A stretch of 7,417 nt of DNA, taken from NCBI GenBank assembly GCA_029288515.1, contig JARIHB010000153.1, positions 1 to 7,417 of the forward strand, read 5' to 3'. Positions 1 through 5,647 of the stretch are shown here, piece by piece; the stretch's first letter is position 1; every line of letters starts with the position of its first letter. The position numbers and the translations under genes are program-made. The DNA comes from Candidatus Saccharimonadota bacterium (GTDB lineage Bacteria > Patescibacteriota > Saccharimonadia > Saccharimonadales > UBA4665). The notes below the pieces were generated by a model, which saw nothing but the letters and a program-made list of their open reading frames with translations, was not told the origin of the DNA and ran no database searches.

Positions 1-2264
1 ATACATAGCAATAGATAAATGACCGTCAGCAAGATGGGGAATGCCAACAGCAGCGTGCTGAATGAATCCTGGTTCTCCGCTTCCTGGCCGAGATCGAATT
101 GCAAGGCCGACGATTCGAGGCCGTAGCTGCGGATCTTTTCGGCGGTAAACTCTTTGTTTATTGCTGTTTTGGCTAATTCCACCAGTGCAGACGTATCTGT
201 ACCATCAAACTTACCGGTAACCGATACGAACGCTTTGCCGTCGTTGCGTGTATAGACGTCGCTGTTTGATACTGCCGCTGTCGTAATGTGGGCTTTTTCA
301 CCGCTTACGCGCGTCAGTTCCAAACCGTTCATATAGGTACGTACGTCATTGGCAAGCCGCAGGGCGTCTACCCGGTTGCTCGCGTCGATGGTTACCGTAA
401 ACGCCGAGGCTGGCGGCCCGATATCTATCTGGTTGATTTCCACCGCGGCGCCCCGGAAACCGTTAAATGTACCCCGTAGTTTATCCACCAGCTGCACTGA
501 CGTCGGCTTGCGGTCTTTGTACGACACCAGGTGTACCGTGAGTGTTGAGGAACGTACATTACCCATGGTGTAATAGGCGCCGTCAATCATAGTATCACCC
601 AGTGTATCGCCGGCCAGTCTGTCGGCGCGTGCCGCAATTGTTTGTGCCTGCTGAATGGTGGTGCCAGGCGCGTAGGTGAGTTGTACGGTGATGCCGTTAG
701 TGTCCTTGCTGGGCGGGAAAATATTGAACGTTACCTTTTGAAATATATACCCGCCGGCGCCGATAAAGGCCAAGCCGATGAAGACGGCGGTGAGGCCTAC
801 TCCAAATAATTTTTTGCGGGAATGCTGCGCCCAAAGCATCGGCTTGGCGATCGCGGCAGCAATACGATGTTCAAGGTTGGCGGCGGGTTCGTGGACGTGC
901 TCTGCTCCCATGTGCTTCTTACCGAGCAATATGTACTTGGCAAATAAGGGTATAAAAATCAGCGCTACCAGTAGGCTGGTTATGAGCGCCGAGATGATGG
1001 TAACCGGTATGGCACGAATAAAGCTGCCCAGAATACCGCCCACAAATAGCAGTGGCGCAAAGCTGAGCGCGGCTGTCGAGGTCGCCGCGATCATGGCGCG
1101 GCTGACCTTACGCGTGGCTTCATGGACTGTTTCGCGCGGGTCGTGTTTGCGCCGCCGCTGGGCGTCAATGGCTTCAACCATAATAATGGTATCGTCAACA
1201 ATCAGGCCCAGGCATAAAATAAGCGAGAACAACGTTATTGTATTTAAAGTGTAGCCCACCACGTACAATAGCCCCAGCGCAATTGCGAGTACCGTCAGCA
1301 TGGCAATGACGGTAATAAGGGAGGCGCGTGCTGCAATCACAATCGAGCCGATAATCAGTACCGCCAGCAACCCCTCCAGAAGCGCCTTTTGCAGCTCACT
1401 AATCTGCTCTTTGATGTCGTTGGCGTACGTGGCGCTGATAGCTGCCCGGTATGGCGTGCCGGATTGCTGTCGGTTGTATTGGTCGACAATCGCCTGCAGC
1501 TTGCCATCCAGCTTGATGGCATCACTGCCCTCTCGCTGCATAACGCCAACACTCGCGGCATTGTAGAATCTATTGGTGCCATTTTCGCGCACAGCGTAGC
1601 GATCAAATTTATCCTGGGTACTTACTGATCGGCCAGTTGCCGGGTTCACGCCTGATGCATACTGGTCGATGACACTCACGCCTTCGATGTCGGGCAGCGA
1701 CTTGGCTTTAATGTCTGCTGCAACTTTGGCACCCTCTAACTCAAGCTGCTTGGCAGTGGTTGACGGGTCGGTTGAATATACGGAGATAACTACGTTGTCA
1801 CCACGCTCAGTGAAGCCGAAGCGGGGCGTGCTGGTGCTGATAGTCGCCTTTTGCGGCAGCACGCGGGCGTCCTGGATACGTTTTTGTATGGCCTTGCCTG
1901 CCGCGTTGGCGTCAGTGCCCTCTTTATATTCCACTACCACGGTGTAGAGCATGGACTGAGAGGTGGCCTGTACGTTCTTTACCCGGCTGTCCCTAAGTAC
2001 TATGTCGCTGATCGGTTTGGCTACCTGGCTGTCAACCTGGCTGGCGTTGTTTACAAAATAGGTGCCCGTGATCACCGAGAACGGCACAGCAATACTCGGG
2101 AAGCCTTCCCGCTTTAGGAGCGTCGTGTAGCTGACGATACCGAATACCGTCAGACACAGCCAGATGATCGCCACCGTGCGCGAACGATCGAATATAAATA
2201 AGCTAAACCGCGGCAGCAGCCGGTCCTGGCCGTCTTTGCTATATATATGTTTCACACTTTTCAC
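1..2264 (-). CDS. RND-family efflux permease (HAE1/AcrB-like, ACR_tran), 3' end off the window
   Basis: Proton-driven inner-membrane exporter of the RND superfamily; the substrate cannot be read from the sequence. 754 codons are visible and open throughout; the C-terminal 4-5 membrane segments lie beyond position 1. Visible order: TM1 (about residues 31-49), first extracytoplasmic loop (50-294), TM2-TM6 (about 295-440) with the family's TM4 proton-relay motif GLIVDDTIIMVE, the two acidic residues being D357 and D358 (equivalent to AcrB D407/D408), a cytoplasmic linker, TM7 (about 480-503), second loop (504-732), and the start of TM8 at the edge. Both loops are much shorter than in AcrB, and the missing stretches coincide with the docking subdomains. 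The start is GTG at 2264: an in-frame TAG lies eight codons upstream with no other start between, and a GGGGGAG sequence precedes it. No membrane-fusion adaptor gene lies upstream; one could lie downstream, off the window. Family assignment is firm; the role (drug, lipid or other export) is open. Confidence 0.93.
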   Translation of the reverse strand, partial: MKSVKHIYSKDGQDRLLPRFSLFIFDRSRTVAIIWLCLTVFGIVSYTTLLKREGFPSIAVPFSVITGTYFVNNASQVDSQVAKPISDIVLRDSRVKNVQATSQSMLYTVVVEYKEGTDANAAGKAIQKRIQDARVLPQKATISTSTPRFGFTERGDNVVISVYSTDPSTTAKQLELEGAKVAADIKAKSLPDIEGVSVIDQYASGVNPATGRSVSTQDKFDRYAVRENGTNRFYNAASVGVMQREGSDAIKLDGKLQAIVDQYNRQQSGTPYRAAISATYANDIKEQISELQKALLEGLLAVLIIGSIVIAARASLITVIAMLTVLAIALGLLYVVGYTLNTITLFSLILCLGLIVDDTIIMVEAIDAQRRRKHDPRETVHEATRKVSRAMIAATSTAALSFAPLLFVGGILGSFIRAIPVTIISALITSLLVALIFIPLFAKYILLGKKHMGAEHVHEPAANLEHRIAAAIAKPMLWAQHSRKKLFGVGLTAVFIGLAFIGAGGYIFQKVTFNIFPPSKDTNGITVQLTYAPGTTIQQAQTIAARADRLAGDTLGDTMIDGAYYTMGNVRSSTLTVHLVSYKDRKPTSVQLVDKLRGTFNGFRGAAVEINQIDIGPPASAFTVTIDASNRVDALRLANDVRTYMNGLELTRVSGEKAHITTAAVSNSDVYTRNDGKAFVSVTGKFDGTDTSALVELAKTAINKEFTAEKIRSYGLESSALQFDLGQEAENQDSFSTLLLAFPILLTVIYLLLC

Positions 2265-2268
2265 AGCG

Positions 2269-2275
2269 CTCCCCC
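2269..2275 (-). promoter_or_regulatory. Ribosome binding site of the RND permease gene
   Basis: GGGGGAG on the minus strand ends four bases before the GTG at 2264. This purine-rich match to the Shine-Dalgarno core decides the start: the next in-frame GTG (2255) would be 13 bases away, and the first in-frame ATG is about 100 codons downstream, after TM1. The spacing is slightly short. It is the only clear Shine-Dalgarno sequence before any gene start in the window. Confidence 0.6.
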
Positions 2276-2303
2276 AGTTCTCACCCTACGTGGCCTTATG
2301 TAT

Positions 2304-2333
2304 ATAGTATCAGCCCAACTGTCGGGCGGCCAA
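2304..2333 (-). promoter_or_regulatory. Candidate promoter of the RND permease gene
   Basis: Minus-strand TTGGCC (2333-2328) and TACTAT (2309-2304) are separated by 18 bases, and the -10 is preceded by TGA, giving an extended -10 (TGnTACTAT). This predicts transcription starting near 2297 with a leader of roughly 30 bases that contains the GGGGGAG ribosome binding site. Assigned by consensus inspection only. Confidence 0.4.
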
Positions 2334-2360
2334 ACTACTGTGTAAATATACAACCGGGTA

Positions 2361-2390
2361 TTGCCTTGCGTAACATTGGTGGCGTACATT
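2361..2390 (+). promoter_or_regulatory. Weak candidate promoter of the hydrolase-glycosyltransferase cluster
   Basis: TTGCCT (2361-2366) and TACATT (2385-2390) are 18 bases apart, and the -10 ends 11 bases before the ATG at 2402. The -10 matches four of six consensus positions. An AT-rich stretch at 2341-2350 is an alternative -10 region. The 137-base divergent gap must carry a rightward promoter if the cluster is transcribed from here, but which element is used is uncertain. Confidence 0.25.
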
Positions 2391-2401
2391 GTGTAGAAGA
2401 T

Positions 2402-3355
2402 ATGGCTCAAAAAACACATACACCGGATCCCAATCCCGCGGACTTTATTCAGGAACTGAATATGAATGGTCTGCAAGGCCGCATGCTCCGCCTTCCTGCT
2501 GCAAAGCCGGGTAACAACCGTGAACTGTTAGTGGTATATGGCCACCATGCCAAGCTGGAACGCTGGTGGGGCCTGCTGCAAAATTTTGCAGCATATGGCA
2601 ATGTTACCATGCCCGATTTGCCAGGGTTCGGCGGCATGGATAGCTTTTATAAGATCGGACAAAAGCCGACGCTTGATAACCTGGCAGACTACCTAGCTTC
2701 GTTTATCAAACTGCGCTACAAACGCCGCCGGTTGATCATTGTGGGTATTTCTTTCGGCTTTATTGTAGCGACACGCATGCTGCAACGGTATCCCGAACTA
2801 GCAAAGAAAGTTGATGTGATAATAAGCTGTGTGGGCTTTGCGCACAAAGACGACTTTACGTTCTCGAAAATGCGCATGGTATTTTACCGTACAGCCGTTA
2901 CCCTTATATTGACGCCGGGCATCACCCAGTTGTTCCGGCTGGTGGCCACCAGCCCGTTTGTGCTGCGCTATGCCTATACCCGGACGCACAACGCCCGTCA
3001 TAAGTTCGAGGCCGCGGCTGCGGATGGTCTGGATATGTTCAATGCAGTGCTGGATACCGAGATTGAGCTATGGCGTATCAACGATATGAAAACCCACATG
3101 TATACCACGCGCGAATTCCTATACCTAGATAACTGCCGACAGCAAGTTGATGTGCCGGTATGGCATGTGGCCACCAAGGGTGATTACTATTTTAACAATC
3201 GCGTTGTCGAGCAGCATCTGCGCATAATTTTTAGCGATTTTAAAGGCATGGAGCTTGATCTGCAAACCCACGCCCCCAGCGTAGTAGCCACCAAGAAAGA
3301 AGCGGCGGCCTTCATTCCACCAAGGTTGCGCCGCCTGTTTGCGCAGCTCAAGTAA
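2402..3355 (+). CDS. Alpha/beta-hydrolase-fold protein
   Basis: 317-residue serine hydrolase; ester, lipid or peptide substrate unknown. The core fold is recognisable: strand and oxyanion-hole loop at LLVVYGHHA (42-50), then MPDLPGFG (70-77), then the nucleophile elbow GISFG with S117. A hydrophobic cap region follows (about 155-195). Late strand VPVWHVATKGD offers D261 as the catalytic acid, and H290 in LQTHAPS fits the catalytic histidine, so the triad S117-D261-H290 looks complete. The usual HG oxyanion motif reads GH-H here. No signal peptide or clear anchor is seen, so it is probably cytoplasmic, perhaps touching the membrane through the cap. The ATG at 2402 was chosen; an in-frame TTG at 2366 would add 12 residues without similarity to the fold. 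A purine stretch (GTAGAAG) upstream is a poor ribosome site. It lies 24 bases before the first glycosyltransferase, suggesting a shared envelope or lipid pathway (inferred). It could be an esterase, acylglycerol lipase or another member of the superfamily. Confidence 0.85.
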   Translation: MAQKTHTPDPNPADFIQELNMNGLQGRMLRLPAAKPGNNRELLVVYGHHAKLERWWGLLQNFAAYGNVTMPDLPGFGGMDSFYKIGQKPTLDNLADYLASFIKLRYKRRRLIIVGISFGFIVATRMLQRYPELAKKVDVIISCVGFAHKDDFTFSKMRMVFYRTAVTLILTPGITQLFRLVATSPFVLRYAYTRTHNARHKFEAAAADGLDMFNAVLDTEIELWRINDMKTHMYTTREFLYLDNCRQQVDVPVWHVATKGDYYFNNRVVEQHLRIIFSDFKGMELDLQTHAPSVVATKKEAAAFIPPRLRRLFAQLK

Positions 3356-3362
3356 TCAAGCA

Positions 3363-3371
3363 TGGTACAAT
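3363..3371 (+). promoter_or_regulatory. Extended -10 element immediately upstream of the first glycosyltransferase
   Basis: TGGTACAAT is an extended -10 (TGn followed by TACAAT, five of six consensus positions) ending eight bases before the ATG at 3380. No good -35 is found at the normal distance (TTGCGC at 3339-3344 is 21 bases away), as expected for extended -10 promoters. A start of transcription at or next to the ATG would give a leaderless message; no Shine-Dalgarno sequence is present in the 24-base gap. Confidence 0.4.
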
Positions 3372-3379
3372 AGGCCAGT

Positions 3380-4501
3380 ATGAAGATTGGATTAGTCTGC
3401 CCGTATAGCGTCCTCCGAGGCGGCGGGGTTAAAGAACATATCCTGGCAGTCCAAGCCGAGCTGCGGCGCCGCGGTCACGACGTCTACTTTATAACGCCGC
3501 GTCCTTCAGATCACGACGAAGAGCCCGAAGACCATATGATATTTATTGGTGCGTCCATCGATTTTAACTCCCCCTTACACACCACCAGCCAGGTTTCGGC
3601 CACCGTGGGTGAAACAGTCGAGCGCATGCTGGCCGAAGAGCGGTTTGACGTGCTGCATTTCCACGAACCGTGGGTGCCCATGCTGAGCATGCAGATTTTA
3701 AGCCGTTCAAATGCTGCCAATGTAGCCACCTTCCATGCCAAGCTGCCCGAGACTATGATGAGCCGCACCATGGCGAAGGTCATTACGCCGTACACTAAGC
3801 CGATCCTCAAATATATTGACGCCTTCACTGCCGTGTCGGACGCCGCGGCCGATTATGTGTGCTCTCTTACTGACGCATCGGTGGCTATCATTCCCAACGG
3901 CATTGGCAAGCAGTTTAAACCGCCCCGTTCGTTTAATGACCGCCGCAAACACAAGACGGTGCTGTACATCGGGCGCCTGGAAGGACGTAAGGGAGTGAAA
4001 TACCTGTTGCACGCTTTTCAGCAAGTACAGCAACGCTGTCCTGATGTATCTTTAGTGATTGCCGGCGATGGTCCTGACCGCGAAAAACTCGAAATGCTGG
4101 CCGCTGACCTGGAACTGCGGAATGTCGACTTTAAGGGTTTTATCAGCGAAGAGCAAAAAATCAAGCTACTGCAAACCAGCGACCTATTTGCCGCGCCGGC
4201 GTTGTATGGCGAAAGTTTCGGCATTGTGCTGTTAGAGGCAATGGCATCCGGCCTGGTAACAGTTGCTGGCGACAACCCCGGCTACGCTTCAGTTATGCAG
4301 GGTTTGGGCGCAATCTCAGTGGTTCATCCAAAACATACAGCTGAATTCGCCCGTCGCATTGAATTGTTGTTGTACGAAACCGATTTACGCAAACTGTGGC
4401 GCGAGTGGGCTGCAAAAGAATTGCCGCAATACAGCTACGAACGCATTGTTGATCAGTATGAAGCGGTCTACAAACGGGCGATAGCTGAAAAACATGCGTA
4501 A
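3380..4501 (+). CDS. GT4-family glycosyltransferase, PimA-like
   Basis: 373-residue retaining glycosyltransferase of the GT-B fold, transferring a sugar from a nucleotide donor at the cytoplasmic face of the membrane. The N-terminal domain opens with KIGLVCPYS and a Gly-rich loop GGGV (14-17), followed by FDVLHFHEPW (89-98) and VATFH (115-119), where H119 matches the PimA histidine proposed to act in catalysis. The donor-binding half contains IPNG (171-174), GRLEGRKG (198-205; R199 and K204 contact the donor phosphates in homologues), and the E-x7-E signature GESFGIVLLEA with E278 and E286. The pattern is close to actinobacterial phosphatidylinositol mannosyltransferase PimA, including the HEPW.P.LSM segment after the first domain, but neither mannose nor inositol lipid can be asserted. 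The ATG follows a -10-like TACAAT with no Shine-Dalgarno sequence. It overlaps the next gene, a paralogue, by eight bases. It is probably part of glycolipid or surface glycan synthesis. Confidence 0.92.
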   Translation: MKIGLVCPYSVLRGGGVKEHILAVQAELRRRGHDVYFITPRPSDHDEEPEDHMIFIGASIDFNSPLHTTSQVSATVGETVERMLAEERFDVLHFHEPWVPMLSMQILSRSNAANVATFHAKLPETMMSRTMAKVITPYTKPILKYIDAFTAVSDAAADYVCSLTDASVAIIPNGIGKQFKPPRSFNDRRKHKTVLYIGRLEGRKGVKYLLHAFQQVQQRCPDVSLVIAGDGPDREKLEMLAADLELRNVDFKGFISEEQKIKLLQTSDLFAAPALYGESFGIVLLEAMASGLVTVAGDNPGYASVMQGLGAISVVHPKHTAEFARRIELLLYETDLRKLWREWAAKELPQYSYERIVDQYEAVYKRAIAEKHA

Positions 4502-5633
4502 GCTCAAAGTTGGTCTGGTTTTTGATGACTCGCTTGATAAGCCGGATGGTGTACAACAGTTTGTGCTGATGCTGGGCGAGTGGCTGGCGGATGAAGGACA
4601 CGAAGTGCATTATTTGGTTGGCCAAACAGCGCGCACCGACCTGCCCCGGCTCCATTCGCTGAGCCGTAACGTATCCGTGCGTTTTAATCATAATCGTATG
4701 GCAATACCGCTGCCTGCTGCGCGCAAGCCGATTCGCGAGCTGCTTGCACAGGAGCAGTTTGACGTACTGCATGTGCAGGTGCCGTATAGCCCGGCGTTGG
4801 CCGGCCGCATTATTAGTGCTGCCGGAGCACAGACGGCGGTCGTTGGCACGTTTCATATCGCTCCGCACTCATCGCTGGTAACGGCGGCTAACCGTTTATT
4901 GGGACTGTGGGTACGCAGCACCCTTCGCCGTTTTGACGCTATGACCGCAACCTCGGTGCCGGCGCAGCAATTTGCCCGCCAGACGTTTCGTATTCCCAGT
5001 GATGTGGTGCCGCTGCCGGTCCGTCTCGACCGATTTTATGATGCCTCTCCCCTGCCGAGCCTGGCGGGCGGTAAAAACGTTGTCTTTCTGGGGCGGCTGG
5101 TAGAGCGTAAGGGGTGTCAGCACCTGCTGCATGCCGTAGCTCGGCTGCAACGCGAAGGCCACTGGCCACCGGATACGCAGGTGTATATCTGCGGTAAAGG
5201 GCCACTGGACCAACAGCTGAAGCGCTACGTACACACCCATGGGCTGGCAAGCATTGTAACGTTTGAGGGTTTTATATCCGAAGAAGATAAGCCGCACTAC
5301 CTGGCTGCTGCCGACATAGCTATCTACCCCAGTACTGGAGGCGAAAGTTTCGGCATCGTCCTTTTGGAAGCCATGGCCGCCTGCCGCGGCGCCGTACTGG
5401 GCGGCAATAACCCAGGGTATGCCAGCGTGCTGGCGCCGCACCCCGAAAGCCTATTTAATCCGCACGATACCGTCAGCTTCGCTCATTTGCTCCTTTTGTT
5501 GCTGACTGACGATGTCAAGCGGGCGGCATACCATACCTGGCAGCGCCGCTACGTGCGCCAGTTTGACGTCCCGGCAGTTGGCAAGCAGTTTATCGCTGTC
5601 TACGAGCGGGCGTTGCACAACCGGCAACAGTAG
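4494..5633 (+). CDS. GT4-family glycosyltransferase, tandem paralogue of the preceding gene
   Basis: 379-residue GT-B fold glycosyltransferase. Elements in order: KVGLVFDDSLDKPDGVQQ (5-22, shortened Gly loop), FDVLHVQVPYSP (89-100), GTFH (118-121, H121), the donor phosphate-binding segment GRLVERKG (200-207; R201, K206), GFISEED (259-265), and GGESFGIVLLEA with the E-x7-E pair E284 and E292, then NNPGYASVL (305-313). It shares long blocks with its upstream neighbour, including a 17-base identical DNA stretch over GESFGI, so the pair likely arose by duplication. Two differences stand out: the IPNG motif is replaced by PLPV (173-176), and the HEP segment becomes VQVP, which hints at a different acceptor or donor. 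The ATG lies inside the last codons of the preceding gene (overlap ATGCGTAA) with no clear ribosome site, so translation is probably coupled. It likely adds the next sugar to the same acceptor (inferred). Confidence 0.9.
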   Translation: MRKLKVGLVFDDSLDKPDGVQQFVLMLGEWLADEGHEVHYLVGQTARTDLPRLHSLSRNVSVRFNHNRMAIPLPAARKPIRELLAQEQFDVLHVQVPYSPALAGRIISAAGAQTAVVGTFHIAPHSSLVTAANRLLGLWVRSTLRRFDAMTATSVPAQQFARQTFRIPSDVVPLPVRLDRFYDASPLPSLAGGKNVVFLGRLVERKGCQHLLHAVARLQREGHWPPDTQVYICGKGPLDQQLKRYVHTHGLASIVTFEGFISEEDKPHYLAAADIAIYPSTGGESFGIVLLEAMAACRGAVLGGNNPGYASVLAPHPESLFNPHDTVSFAHLLLLLLTDDVKRAAYHTWQRRYVRQFDVPAVGKQFIAVYERALHNRQQ

Positions 5634-5641
5634 GTAATAAT
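5613..5641 (+). promoter_or_regulatory. Candidate internal promoter before the AI-2E-family gene, -10 adjacent to ATG
   Basis: TTGCAC (5613-5618) and AATAAT (5636-5641) are 17 bases apart; the -10 matches five of six consensus positions and ends six bases before the ATG at 5648. The -35 lies inside the end of the preceding glycosyltransferase gene. There is no Shine-Dalgarno sequence in the 14-base gap, so a transcript starting at the ATG would be leaderless. The AT-rich gap could also simply favour open initiation on the operon message. Confidence 0.35.
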
Positions 5642-5647
5642 ACCAAT

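Noticed and set aside
778..1254. 158-residue open frame on the plus strand
   Set aside because: It lies wholly antisense to the RND permease; its translation is low-complexity with no fold signature, while the minus strand encodes a clear TM4 DD motif.
2241..2250. ATATATATGT alternating AT run
   Set aside because: It falls inside the first codons of the RND gene (His-Ile-Tyr) and is too short to be a meaningful repeat.
2366..2401. TTG start that would lengthen the hydrolase by 12 residues
   Set aside because: The ATG at 2402 is better placed for the fold; the added residues have no similarity to the family and would overlap the candidate promoter.
2261..2476. 71-residue open frame on the minus strand across the divergent gap
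   Set aside because: It overlaps the hydrolase start and the RND promoter, has no family signature, and would need to run through the regulatory region.
4293..4868. 191-residue open frame on the minus strand
   Set aside because: It is antisense to the junction of the two glycosyltransferases, both of which carry intact family motifs; no recognisable domain in the antisense translation.
4896..5441. 181-residue open frame on the minus strand
   Set aside because: It is antisense to the donor-binding half of the second glycosyltransferase; the long frame reflects GC-biased codon structure of the real gene.
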